In this document: one piece after another, positions 1 through 9,003 of the stretch
Position numbering within the stretch: the stretch's first letter is position 1
Layout of the letters: every line of letters starts with the position of its first letter
Assembly (NCBI RefSeq): GCF_000003605.2
Contig: NW_003138455.1
Location: 1-32,839 of the forward strand
Direction: 5' to 3'
DNA length: 32,839 nucleotides
Source: Saccoglossus kowalevskii
Taxonomy: Eukaryota; Hemichordata; Enteropneusta; Harrimaniidae
Program-made: the position numbers and the translations under genes
Notes under the pieces: generated by a model
Told to the model about the DNA's origin: nothing
Databases searched by the model: none
Seen by the model: the letters and a program-made list of their open reading frames with translations, nothing else

Positions 1-155
1 TCATTTCTCGTCTATCAGATTGTTATGCATTGCTTAATTATTTGCCGTGAATATTTGTTGGATTTCAACATGCGAAAAAAACATGTGCATAGTCGTAAAC
101 ACTGAAATTGTATTATGCCAGCATAAATGACAGTTGTGCAAAATACTCAACAACA
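1..155 (-). repeat. Partial type-B spacer at left edge
   Basis: This is the 3' flank of copy 1, truncated by the window edge. It carries the type-B marks (gcttaattatttgccg, caacatgcgaaa, gccagcataaatgacag). The first 25 bases are slightly rearranged relative to other units (tcgtctatcag instead of tcgtctaatcag). Confidence 0.85.
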
Positions 156-237
156 AGGCAGCGGTGGGATACGAACCCACGCCATCGAAATGACTGGTGC
201 CTTAAACAAGCGCCTTTGACCGCTCGCCCACGCTACC
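156..237 (-). pseudogene. tRNA-Leu(AAG) type-B pseudogene, copy 1
   Basis: The 82-nt body has discriminator T instead of A, T58 in the T loop (breaks the B box), a T29-C41 mismatch in the anticodon stem and C11 to G in the D stem/A box. It shares a distinctive leader (tgtgtatggg) with copies 14, 18, 24 and 26. Confidence 0.85.
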
Positions 238-572
238 CTTAATTACAAGCAAAAACGACGCAATTACCCTGAAACACAAGCATTTCATGTGTGTATGGGT
301 ATTTACCGAGACGACTGAAGTGATATTTTTAACAATGCAAATACCAAAAATTCGAATACTATTTCCTGGGAATTGTTGACGCTGTAGATACTCACTAAAA
401 TCACGTTCACCGGGTTTCATTTCGTCATCTAATCAGATTGTATGAATTGCTTAGTTACTTGCCGTGAATATTTGTTGGATTTCAAAGTGCGACTAAAACA
501 TGTGCATAACCGTATACACAGAAATTGAATAACGGCAGCATGAATGACATTTGTGCAAAATACCGAACAACC

Positions 573-654
573 TGGCAGCGGTGGGATTCGAACCCACGCC
601 ATCGAAATGACTGGTGCCTTAAACCAGCGCCTTAGATCGCTCGGCCACGCTACC
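573..654 (-). tRNA. tRNA-Leu: tRNA-Leu(AAG), copy 2, G19 changed
   Basis: The body matches the reference except that G19 is A. G19 normally pairs with C56 to join the D and T loops, so folding may be weakened. Stems, anticodon AAG, B box and discriminator A are intact, and the T4 terminator is present. Confidence 0.75.
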
Positions 655-978
655 CATAGTTACATTGCCAAAACGACGCAATTACCCTGAAACACAAGCA
701 TTTCATGTGTGTTTGGGTATTTACCGAGACGACTGAAGTGATATTTGTAACAATGCAATGCCAAAAATGCGAATACTATTTTCTGAGAATTTTGACGCTG
801 TGGTTACTCATTGAAATGTGTTCACCGGGTTTCATTTCATCATCTAATCAGATGTATGCATTGCTTAATTATTTGCCGTGAATATTTGTTGGATTTCAAC
901 ATGCGAAAGAAACATGTGCATAGTCGTAAACACTGAAATTGTATTATGCCAGCATAAATGACAGTTGTGCAAAATACA

Positions 979-1060
979 AGGCAGCGGTGGGATACGAACC
1001 CACGCCATCGAAATGACTGGTGCCTTAAACAAGCGCCTTTGACCGCTCGGCCACGCTACC
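979..1060 (-). pseudogene. tRNA-Leu(AAG) type-B pseudogene, copy 3
   Basis: It has T73, T58 and T29-C41. Eight bases of the 3' flank next to the body are missing (aaatacaagg), bringing the T4 terminator to within a few bases of the tRNA end. Confidence 0.85.
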
Positions 1061-1396
1061 CTTAATTACATTGCAAAAACGACGCAATTACCCTGAAACA
1101 CAAGCATTTCATGTGTGTTTTGGTATTTGCCTAGACGACTGAAGTGATATTTGTAACAATGCAAATGCCACAAATTCGAATACTATTTTCTGGGAATTGT
1201 TGACGCTGTAGATACTCACTAAAATGACGTTCACCGGGTTTCATTTCATCATCTAATCAGATTGTATGAATTGCTTAGTTACTTGCCATGAATATTTGTT
1301 GGATTTCAAAGTGCGACTAAAACATGTGCATAACCGTATACACAGAAATTGAATAACGGCAGCTTGAATGACAGTTGTGCAAAATACTTAACAACC

Positions 1397-1478
1397 TGGC
1401 AGCGGTGGGATTCGAACCCACACCATCGAAATGACTGGTGCCTTAAACCAGCGCCTTAGACCGCTCGGCCACGCTACC
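1397..1478 (-). tRNA. tRNA-Leu: tRNA-Leu(AAG), copy 4
   Basis: It differs from the reference by one C to T at the base of the variable arm (plus strand ccacaccatcg). Acceptor, D, anticodon and T arms are intact. The spacer on its 3' side is type A. Confidence 0.88.
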
Positions 1479-1679
1479 CAAAATTACATTGCAAAAACGA
1501 CGCAATTACCCTGAAACACAAGCATTTCATGTGTGTTTGGGTATTTACCGAGACGACTGAAGTGATATTTGTAACAATGCAAATACCAAAAATTCGAATA
1601 CTATTTCCTGGGAATTGTTGACGCTGTAGATACTCACTAAAATGACGTTCACCGGGTTTCATTTCATCATCTAATCAGA

Positions 1680-2100
1680 TTGTATGCATTGCTTAGTTAC
1701 TTGCCGTGAATATTTGTTGTATTTCAAAGTGCGACTAAAACATGTGCATAACCGTATACACAGAAATTGAATAACGGCAGCTTGAATGACAGTTGTGCAA
1801 AATACTGAACAACCTGGCAGCGGTGGGATTCGAACCCACGCCATCGAAATGACTGGTGCCTTAAACCAGCGCCTTAGACCACTCGGCCACGCTACCCATA
1901 ATTACATTTCAAAAACGACGAAATTACCCTGAAACACAAGCATTTCATGTGTGTTTTGGTATTTGCCGAGACGACTGAAGTGATATTTGTAACAATGCAA
2001 ATGCCACAAATTCGACTGGAATACTATTTTCTGGGAATTGTTGACGCTGTAGATACTCACTAAAATGACGTTCACCGGGTTTCATTTCATCATCTAATCA
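1680..2100 (-). repeat. Unit with 5-bp insertion, shared with 5861-6281
   Basis: Contains copy 5 and a 5-bp insertion near 2016-2020 (attcgactggaatac). The same insertion recurs near 6197-6201, exactly 4181 bp away, with matching surroundings. Confidence 0.75.
1815..1896 (-). tRNA. tRNA-Leu: tRNA-Leu(AAG), copy 5
   Basis: A single D-loop C to T change just before the G18G19 pair separates it from the reference; copy 15 has the same change. Its upstream spacer carries a 5-bp insertion that copy 15 also shares. Confidence 0.9.
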
Positions 2101-2237
2101 GATTGTATGCATTGCTTAGTTACTTGCCGTGAATATTTGTTGGATTTCAACGTGCGAAAGAAACATGTGCATTGTCGTAAACACTGAAATTGTATTATGC
2201 CTGCATAAATGACAGTTGTGCAAAATACCGAACAACC

Positions 2238-2319
2238 TGGCAGCGGTGGGATTCAAACCCACGCCATCGAAATGACTGGTGCATTAAACAAGCGTCTTTG
2301 ACCGCTCGGCCACGCCACC
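2238..2319 (-). pseudogene. tRNA-Leu body with AAT anticodon, copy 6
   Basis: The anticodon loop reads TTAATGC, giving anticodon AAT (isoleucine box) on a leucine body. Other changes are C56 to T, T29-C41, A4 to G and a D-arm change. Discriminator A is kept. The damage suggests a pseudogene rather than a working mischarging tRNA. Confidence 0.8.
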
Positions 2320-2655
2320 CATAATTACATTGCAAAAACAACGCAATTACCCTGAAACACAAGCATTTCATGTGTGTTTTGGTATTTGCCGAGACGACTG
2401 ATGTGATATTTGTAATAATGCAAATGCCAAAAATGCGAATACTATTTTCTGAGAATTTTTGACGCCGTGGTTACTCATTAAAATGTGTTCGCCGGGTTTC
2501 ATTTCATCGTCTAATCAGATTGTTATGCATTGCTTAATTATTTGCCGTGAATATTTGTTGGATTTCAACATGCGAAAGAAACATGTGCATAGTCGTAAAC
2601 ACTGAAATTGTATTATGCCAGCATAAATGACAGTTGTGCAAAATACTCAACAACA

Positions 2656-2737
2656 AGGCAGCGGTGGGATACGAACCCACGCCATCGAAATGACTGGTGC
2701 CTAAAACCATCGCCTTAGACCGCTCGGCCACGCTACC
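2656..2737 (-). pseudogene. Chimeric tRNA-Leu with TAG anticodon, copy 7
   Basis: The T half is type B (T73, T58) while the D arm is reference-like. The anticodon loop is TTTAGGC, anticodon TAG. The first anticodon-stem base is A instead of C, so pair 27-43 is lost. A recombinant copy. Confidence 0.8.
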
Positions 2738-3072
2738 CATAATTACTTTGCGAAAACGACGCAATAACCCTGAAACACAAGCATTTCATGCGTGTTTGGG
2801 TATTTACCGAGACGACTGAAGTGATATTTGTAACAATGCAAATGCCACAAATGCGAATACTATTTTCTGAGAATTTTTGACGCTGTGGTTACTCATTAAA
2901 ATGTGTTCACCGGGTTTCATTTCATCATCTAATCAGATTGTATGCATTGCTTAGTTACTTGCCGTGAATATTTGTTGGATTTCAAAGTGCGACTAAAACA
3001 TGTGCATAACCGTATACACAGAAATTGAATAACGGCAGCTTGAATGACAGTTGTGCAAAATACTGAACAACC

Positions 3073-3154
3073 TGGCAGCGGTGGGATTCGAACCCACGCC
3101 ATCGAAATGACTGGTGCCTTAAACCAGCGCCTTAGACCGCTCGGCCACGCTACC
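3073..3154 (-). tRNA. tRNA-Leu: tRNA-Leu(AAG), copy 8, reference body
   Basis: Identical over 82 nt to the reference body described at 3908-3989. First of six consecutive reference copies. Type-A 3' flank with T4 terminator. Confidence 0.96.
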
Positions 3155-3490
3155 CATAATTACTTTGCAAAAACGACGCAATTACCCTGAAACTCAAGCA
3201 TTTCGTGTGTGTTTCGGTATTTACCGAGACGACTGAAGTGATATTTGTAATAATGCAAATGCCAGAAATGCGAATACTATTTCCTGGGAATTGTTGACGC
3301 TGTAGATACTCACTAAAATGACGTTCACCGGGTTTCATTTCATCATCTAATCAGATTGTATGCATTGCTTAGTTACTTGCCGTGAATATTTGTTGTATTT
3401 CAAAGTGCGACTAAAACATGTGCACAACCGTATACACAGAAATTGAATAACGACAGCTTGAATGACAGTTGTGCAAAACACTCAACAACC

Positions 3491-3572
3491 TGGCAGCGGT
3501 GGGATTCGAACCCACGCCATCGAAATGACTGGTGCCTTAAACCAGCGCCTTAGACCGCTCGGCCACGCTACC
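3491..3572 (-). tRNA. tRNA-Leu: tRNA-Leu(AAG), copy 9, reference body
   Basis: Reference body. The 3' flank has the gtgcacaaccg and cgacagcttg variants also seen next to copy 12, three units away, which marks a local duplication. Confidence 0.96.
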
Positions 3573-3891
3573 CATAATTACTTTGCAAAAACGACGCAAT
3601 TACCCTGAAACTCAAGCATTTCATGTGTGTTTGGGTATTTACCGAGACGACTGAAGTGATATTTGTAATAATGCAAATGCCACAAATGCGAATACTATTT
3701 TCTGAGAATTGTTGACGCTGTGGTTACTCATTAAAATGTGTTCACCGGGTTTCATTTCATCATCTAATCAGATTGTATGCATTGCTTAGTTACTTGCCGT
3801 GAATATTTGTTGGATTTCAAAGTGCGACTAAAACATGTGCATAACCGTATACACAGAAATTGAATAACGGCAGCTTGAATGACAGTTGTGC

Positions 3892-3895
3892 AAAA
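3892..3895 (-). terminator. RNA polymerase III T4 terminator (representative, copy 10)
   Basis: TTTT on the minus strand, 12 nt after the discriminator base, predicts a primary transcript with a short 3' trailer. Nearly every unit keeps it. It is reduced to TTT at copies 25, 33 and 35. Confidence 0.85.
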
Positions 3896-3918
3896 TACTG
3901 AACAACCTGGCAGCGGTG

Positions 3919-3929
3919 GGATTCGAACC
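3919..3929 (-). promoter_or_regulatory. Internal B box (representative, copy 10)
   Basis: GGTTCGAATCC on the minus strand, the TFIIIC-binding consensus. It is conserved in reference copies. It is broken by A58 to T in type-B copies and by C61 to A in type-C copies. Confidence 0.9.
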
Positions 3930-3971
3930 CACGCCATCGAAATGACTGGTGCCTTAAACCAGCGCCTTAGA

Positions 3972-3982
3972 CCGCTCGGCCA
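3972..3982 (-). promoter_or_regulatory. Internal A box (representative, copy 10)
   Basis: TGGCCGAGCGG on the minus strand fits TRGYNNARNNG. Copies 1, 14, 18, 24 and 26 have TGGGC here, changing the conserved pyrimidine. Confidence 0.9.
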
Positions 3983-4003
3983 CGCTACCCATAATTACTT
4001 TGC

Positions 4004-4008
4004 AAAAA
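4004..4008 (-). terminator. Second T run upstream of tRNA (representative, copy 10)
   Basis: TTTTT on the minus strand at -15 to -19 from the tRNA 5' end. It could stop transcripts that read through from the upstream neighbour, or it may simply be part of a T-rich leader. L2-type units have TTTT here. Confidence 0.45.
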
Positions 4009-4048
4009 CGACGCAATTACCCTGAAACACAAGCATTTCATGTGTGTT

Positions 4049-4062
4049 TCGGTATTTACCGA
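4049..4062. repeat. Short inverted repeat in spacer (representative)
   Basis: TCGGTA-TT-TACCGA, six-base arms around a two-base centre. It recurs in most units. Other units have an imperfect left arm (tgggtatttaccga or ttggtatttgccga). Confidence 0.5.
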
Positions 4063-4087
4063 GACGACTGAAGTGATATTTGTAATA

Positions 4088-4095
4088 ATGCAAAT
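4088..4095 (-). promoter_or_regulatory. Octamer-like ATGCAAAT (representative, copy 10)
   Basis: ATGCAAAT (ATTTGCAT on the tRNA strand) at about -99 to -106 recurs in most units. It equals the POU/Oct-1 octamer. Function here is unproven, since tRNA genes normally need only internal boxes. Confidence 0.3.
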
Positions 4096-4325
4096 GCCAG
4101 AAATGCGAATACTATTTTCTGAGAATTGTTGACGCTGTAGATACTCACTAAAATGACGTTCACCGGGTTTCATTTCATCATCTAATCAGATTGTATGCAT
4201 TGCTTAGTTACTTGCCGTGAATATTTGTTGGATTTCAAAGTGCGACTAAAACATGTGCATAACCGTATACACAGAAATTGAATAACGGCAGCTTGAATGA
4301 CAGTTGTGCAAAATACTGAACAACC

Positions 4326-4407
4326 TGGCAGCGGTGGGATTCGAACCCACGCCATCGAAATGACTGGTGCCTTAAACCAGCGCCTTAGACCGCTCGGCCA
4401 CGCTACC
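4326..4407 (-). tRNA. tRNA-Leu: tRNA-Leu(AAG), copy 11, reference body
   Basis: Reference body. Its leader (actcaagcatttcgtg, tttcctggg) is the same as that of copy 8, three units away. Confidence 0.96.
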
Positions 4408-4743
4408 CATAATTACTTTGCAAAAACGACGCAATTACCCTGAAACTCAAGCATTTCGTGTGTGTTTCGGTATTTACCGAGACGACTGAAGTGATATTTG
4501 TAATAATGCAAATGCCAGAAATGCGAATACTATTTCCTGGGAATTGTTGACGCTGTAGATACTCACTAAAATGACGTTCACCGGGTTTCATTTCATCATC
4601 TAATCAGATTGTATGCATTGCTTAGTTACTTGCCGTGAATATTTGTTGTATTTCAAAGTGCGACTAAAACATGTGCACAACCGTATACACAGAAATTGAA
4701 TAACGACAGCTTGAATGACAGTTGTGCAAAATACTCAACAACC

Positions 4744-4825
4744 TGGCAGCGGTGGGATTCGAACCCACGCCATCGAAATGACTGGTGCCTTAAACCAGCG
4801 CCTTAGACCGCTCGGCCACGCTACC
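4744..4825 (-). tRNA. tRNA-Leu: tRNA-Leu(AAG), copy 12, reference body
   Basis: Reference body. The 3' flank shares the rare gtgcacaaccg variant with copy 9. Confidence 0.96.
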
Positions 4826-5161
4826 CATAATTACTTTGCAAAAACGACGCAATTACCCTGAAACACAAGCATTTCATGTGTGTTTCGGTATTTACCGAGA
4901 CGACTGAAGTGATATTTGTAATAATGCAAATGCCAGAAATGCGAATACTATTTTCTGAGAATTGTTGACGCTGTAGATACTCACTAAAATGACGTTCACC
5001 GAGTTTCATTTCATCATCTAATCAGATTGTATGCATTGCTTAGTTACTTGCCGTGAATATTTGTTGGATTTCAAAGTGCGACTAAAACATGTGCATAACC
5101 GTATACACAGAAATTGAATAACGGCAGCTTGAATGACAGTTGTGCAAAATACTGAACAACC

Positions 5162-5243
5162 TGGCAGCGGTGGGATTCGAACCCACGCCATCGAAATGAC
5201 TGGTGCCTTAAACCAGCGCCTTAGACCGCTCGGCCACGCTACC
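5162..5243 (-). tRNA. tRNA-Leu: tRNA-Leu(AAG), copy 13, reference body
   Basis: Reference body, last of the six-copy intact run that starts at 3073. Type-A 3' flank and T4 terminator are intact. Confidence 0.96.
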
Positions 5244-5578
5244 CATAATTACTTTGCAAAAACGACGCAATTACCCTGAAACTCAAGCATTTCGTGTGTG
5301 TTTCGGTATTTACCGAGACGACTGAAGTGATATTTGTAACAATGCAAATGCCAAAAATGCGAATACTATTTTCTGAGAATTTTTGACGCTGTGGTTACTC
5401 ATTAAAATGTGTTCACCGGGTTTCATTTCATCATCTAATCAAATTGTATGCATTGCTTAATTATTTGCCGTGAATATTTGTTGGATTTCAACATGCGAAA
5501 GAAACATGTGCATTGTCGTAAACACTGAAATTGTATTATGCCAGCATAAATGACAGTTGTGCAAAATACTCAACAACA

Positions 5579-5660
5579 AGGCAGCGGTGGGATACGAACC
5601 CACGCCATCGAAATGACTGGTGCAATCAACAAGCGCCTTTGACCGCTCGCCCACGCTACC
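5579..5660 (-). pseudogene. Type-B tRNA pseudogene with ATT anticodon, copy 14
   Basis: The anticodon loop is TGATTGC: anticodon position reads ATT (asparagine box) and the universal T33 is G. It also has T73, T58, T29-C41 and C11 to G. Copy 27 has the same anticodon loop. Confidence 0.82.
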
Positions 5661-5995
5661 CATAATTGCAAGCAAAAACGACGCAATTACCCTGAAACAC
5701 AAGCATTTCATGTGTGTATGGGTATTTACCGAGACGACTGAAGTGATATTTTTAACAATGCAAATACCAAAAATTCGAATACTATTTCCTGGGAATTGTT
5801 GACGCTGTAGATACTCACTAAAATGACGTTCACCGGGTTTCATTTCATCATCTAATCAGATTGTATGCATTGCTTAGTTACTTGCCGTGAATATTTGTTG
5901 TATTTCAAAGTGCGACTAAAACATGTGCATAACCGTATACACAGAAATTGAATAACGGCAGCTTGAATGACAGTTGTGCAAAATACTGAACAACC

Positions 5996-6077
5996 TGGCA
6001 GCGGTGGGATTCGAACCCACGCCATCGAAATGACTGGTGCCTTAAACCAGCGCCTTAGACCACTCGGCCACGCTACC
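5996..6077 (-). tRNA. tRNA-Leu: tRNA-Leu(AAG), copy 15
   Basis: Carries the same single D-loop C to T as copy 5, and its upstream spacer has the same 5-bp insertion. The two units are 4181 bp apart (ten units). Confidence 0.9.
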
Positions 6078-6418
6078 CATAATTACATTTCAAAAACGAC
6101 GCAATTACCCTGAAACACAAGCATTTCATGTGTGTTTTGGTATTTGCCGAGACGACTGAAGTGATATTTGTAACAATGCAAATGCCACAAATTCGACTGG
6201 AATACTATTTTCTGGGAATTGTTGACGCTGTAGATACTCACTAAAATGACGTTCACCGGGTTTCATTTCATCATCTAATCAGATTGTATACATTGCTTAG
6301 TTACTTGCCGTGAATATTTGTTGGATTTCAAAGTGCGACTAAAACATGTGCATAACCGTATACACAGAAATTGAATAACGGCAGCTTGAATGACAGTTGT
6401 GCAAAATACTGAACAACC

Positions 6419-6499
6419 TGCAGCGGTGGGATTCGAACCCACGCCATCGAAATGACTGGTGCCTTAAACCAGCGCCTTAGACCGCTCGGCCACGCTACC
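6419..6499 (-). pseudogene. tRNA-Leu(AAG), acceptor-stem deletion, copy 16
   Basis: 81 nt: one C is missing from the 3' acceptor strand (plus strand cctgcagcgg), so the end reads GCTGCA. The rest matches the reference. The shortened acceptor should impair 3' end processing. A sequencing slip is possible, since only one base is lost. Confidence 0.7.
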
Positions 6500-6835
6500 C
6501 ATAATTACATTGCAAAAACGACGCAATTACCCTGAAACACAAGCATTTCATGTGTGTTTCGGTATTTACCGAGACGACTGAAGTGATATTTGTAATAATG
6601 CAAATGCCAGAAATGCGAATACTATTTTCTGAGAATTGTTGACGCTGTAGATACTCACTAAAATGACGTTCACCGGGTTTCATTTCATCATCTAATCAGA
6701 TTGTATGCATTGCTTAGTTACTTGCCGTGAATATTTGTTGGATTTCAACGTGCGACTAAATCATGTGCATAACCGTATACACAGAAATTGAATAACGGCA
6801 GCTTGAATGACCGTTGTGCAAAATACTGAACAACC

Positions 6836-6917
6836 TGGCAGCGGTGGGATTTGAACCCACGCCATCGAAATGACTGGTGCCTTAAACGAGCGCCTTAGAC
6901 CGCTCGGCCACGCTACC
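6836..6917 (-). tRNA. tRNA-Leu: tRNA-Leu(AAG), copy 17, stem mismatch
   Basis: G29 to C makes a C29-C41 mismatch in the anticodon stem. G57 to A in the T loop is a tolerated purine change. Acceptor and D arms match the reference. Function is doubtful. Confidence 0.55.
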
Positions 6918-7252
6918 CATAATTACATTTCAAAAACGACGCAATTACCCTGAAACACAAGCATTTCATGTGTGTTTGGGTATTTACCGAGACGACTGAA
7001 GTGATATTTGTAACAATGCAAATGCCAAAAATGCGAATACTATTTTCTGAGAATTTTTGACGCTGTGGTTACTCATTAAAATGTGTTCACCGGGTTTCAT
7101 TTCATCATCTAATCAAATTGTATGCATTGCTTAATTATTTGCCGTGAATATTTGTTGGATTTCAACATGCGAAAGAAACATGTGCATTGTCGTAAACACT
7201 GAAATTGTATTATGCCAGCATAAATGACAGTTGTGCAAAATACTGAACAACC

Positions 7253-7334
7253 TGGCAGCGGTGGGATTCGAACCCACGCCATCGAAATGACTGGTGCCTT
7301 AAACCAGCGCCTTTGACCGCTAGCCCACGCTACC
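7253..7334 (-). pseudogene. Chimeric tRNA-Leu(AAG), copy 18
   Basis: The T arm and anticodon arm are reference type, but the D arm and A box are type B with C11 to G and a further change (TGGGCTAG). The 3' flank is type B until about 50 bases before the tRNA and then switches to type A. Two exchange points lie close together. Confidence 0.8.
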
Positions 7335-7669
7335 CTTAATTACAAGCAAAAACGACGCAATTACCCTGAAACACAAGCATTTCATGTGTGTATGGGTATT
7401 TACCGAGACGACTGAAGTGATATTTTTAACAATGCAAAAACCAAAAATTCGAATACTATTTCCGGGGAAGTGTTGATGCTGTAGATACTCACTAAAATGA
7501 CGTTCACCGGGTTTCATTTCATCATCTAATCAGATTGTATGCATTGCTTAGTTACTTGCCGTGAATATTTGTTGGATTTCAAAGTGCGACTAAAACATGT
7601 GCATAACCGTATACACAGAAATTGAATAACGGCAGCTTGAATGACAGTTGTGCAAAATACTGAACAACC

Positions 7670-7751
7670 TGGTAGCGGTGGGATTCGAACCCACGCCATC
7701 GAAATGACTGGTGCCTTAAACCAGCGCCTTAGACCGCTCGGCCACGCTACC
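7670..7751 (-). tRNA. tRNA-Leu: tRNA-Leu(AAG), copy 19, U3-A70 acceptor
   Basis: G70 is A, turning the reference U3-G70 wobble into a Watson-Crick pair (GGTAGCG/CGCTACC). All other positions are reference. The base after the leader junction is also changed (accgataatt). Copy 20 shares both. Confidence 0.9.
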
Positions 7752-8086
7752 GATAATTACTTTGCAAAAACGACGCAATTACCCTGAAACACAAGCATTT
7801 CATGTGTGTTTTGCTATTTGCCGAGACGACTGATGTGATATTTGTAATAATGCAAATGCCAAAAATGCGAATACTATTTTCTGAGAATTTTTGACACTGT
7901 GGTTACTCATTAAAATGTGTTCACCGGGTTTCATTTCATCATCTAATCAGATTGTATGAATTGCTTAGTTACTTGCCGTGAATATTTGTTGGATTTCAAA
8001 GTGCGACTAAAACATGTGCATAACCGTATACACAGAAATTGAATAACGGCAGCTTGAATGACAGTTGTGCAAAATACTGAACAACC

Positions 8087-8168
8087 TGGTAGCGGTGGGA
8101 TTCGAACCCACGCCATCGAAATGACTGGTGCCTTAAACCAGCGCCTTAGACCGCTCGGCCACGCTACC
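8087..8168 (-). tRNA. tRNA-Leu: tRNA-Leu(AAG), copy 20, U3-A70 acceptor
   Basis: Body and first leader bases are identical to copy 19, but the deeper leader differs (actcaagcatttcgtg versus acacaagcatttcatg). The shared tract is therefore shorter than one unit. Confidence 0.9.
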
Positions 8169-8504
8169 GATAATTACTTTGCAAAAACGACGCAATTACC
8201 CTGAAACTCAAGCATTTCGTGTGTGTTTCGGTATTTACCGAGACGACTGAAGTGATATTTGTAATAATGCAAATGCCAAAAATGCGAATACTATTTTCTG
8301 AGAATTTTTGACGCCGTGGTTACTCATTAAAATGTGTTCGCCGGGTTTCATTTCATCGTCTAATCAGATTGTTATGCATTGCTTAATTATTTGCCGTGAA
8401 TATTTGTTGGATTTCAACATGCGAAAGAAACATGTGCATAGTCGTAAACACTGAAATTGTATTATGCCAGCATAAATGACAGTTGTGCAAAATACTCAAC
8501 AACA
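8169..8504 (-). repeat. Type-B spacer (representative)
   Basis: No gene is seen. The half next to copy 21 shows the type-B marks: gcttaattatttgccg, caacatgcgaaagaaac, agtcgtaaacactg, gccagcataaatgacag, ending caacaa before the tRNA, so the discriminator position becomes T. This flank goes with type-B T arms. Confidence 0.85.
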
Positions 8505-8586
8505 AGGCAGCGGTGGGATACGAACCCAGGCCATCGAAATGACTGGTGCCTTAAACAAGAGCCTTTGACCTCTCGGCCACGCCACC
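8505..8586 (-). pseudogene. tRNA-Leu(AAG) type-B pseudogene, copy 21
   Basis: T73, T58, T29-C41 and A4 to G, with extra changes in the T stem (cccaggcc) and D arm (gacctctcgg). Copy 65 shares the D-arm changes. Confidence 0.85.
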
Positions 8587-8921
8587 CATAATTACATTTC
8601 TAAAACGACGCAATTACCCTGAAACACAAGCATTGCGTGTGTGTTTCGGTATTTACCGAGACGACTGAAGTGATATTTGTAATAATGCAAATGCCAAAAA
8701 TGCGAATACTATTTTCTGAGAATTTTTGACACTGTGGTTACTCATTAAAATGTGTTCACCGGGTTTCATTTCATAATCTAATCAGATTGTATGAATTGCT
8801 TAGTTACTTGCCGTGAATATTTGTTGGATTTCAAAGTGCGACAAAAACATGTGCATAACCGTATACACATAAATTGAATAACGGCAGCTTGAATGACAGT
8901 TGTGCAAAATACTGAACAACC

Positions 8922-9003
8922 TGGCAGCGGTGGGATTCGAACCCACGCCATCGAAATGACTGGTACCTTAAACCAGCGCCTTAGACCGCTCGGCCACGCT
9001 ACC
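8922..9003 (-). tRNA. tRNA-Leu: tRNA-Leu(AAG), copy 22, C38 to T
   Basis: The only change is C38 to T in the anticodon loop. Copies 60 and 67 are identical to it, and copy 76 is a more damaged relative. Confidence 0.88.

Larger units (their letters stand above)
3908..3989 (-). tRNA. tRNA-Leu: tRNA-Leu(AAG), copy 10, reference body
   Basis: Nuclear leucine tRNA with anticodon AAG. In eukaryotes A34 is normally edited to inosine, which lets the tRNA read CUU and CUC. Seen in the sequence: acceptor GGTAGCG paired with CGCTGCC (one U3-G70 wobble), D stem GCC/GGC with G18G19, anticodon arm CTGGT-TTAAGGC-ACCAG with T33 and G37, variable hairpin CAT-TTCG-ATG, T arm GTGGG-TTCGAAT-CCCAC, discriminator A73 and no encoded CCA. 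There is no intron at 37/38. The A box (TGGCCGAGCGG) and B box (GGTTCGAATCC) match the RNA polymerase III consensus. The T4 terminator lies 12 nt past the 3' end. This exact body occurs 18 times in the window. Confidence 0.97.
3990..4325 (-). repeat. Type-A spacer (representative)
   Basis: Spacer between copies 10 and 11, with no gene seen in it. Reading plus-strand from copy 10: leader with T run, inverted repeat, octamer, then the 3' flank of copy 11. The 3' flank carries type-A marks: gcttagttacttgccg, caaagtgcgactaaaac, ccgtatacacag and aataacggcagcttg, ending gaacaacc before the tRNA. Confidence 0.85.

Noticed and set aside
3150-3338. A recurring minus-strand open frame of about 62 codons (and 74-135 codon relatives) in many units
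   Set aside because: It repeats with the 418-bp period, often ends at the TAG formed by the tRNA's own 5' bases (AATTATGGGTAG), is frameshifted or stopped in many units, and the longer forms run through a whole tRNA. Homogenised repeats keep frames open without coding.
3908-3989. tRNA-Ser, the other long-variable-arm tRNA in eukaryotes
   Set aside because: The anticodon AAG or TAG belongs to leucine, discriminator A fits leucine, and the acceptor GGTAGCG/CGCTGCC matches known animal tRNA-Leu sequences.
3908-3989. Intron in the anticodon loop, as in some tRNA-Leu genes
   Set aside because: The loop is a continuous seven bases (TTAAGGC) with no insertion at 37/38 in any copy.
4073-4084. TATA-like tgatatttgtaa or tgatatttttaa in each spacer as an upstream promoter
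   Set aside because: It lies about 85 bp upstream of the tRNA, too far for the -30 TATA of external polymerase III promoters, and AT-rich words are frequent in the spacer.
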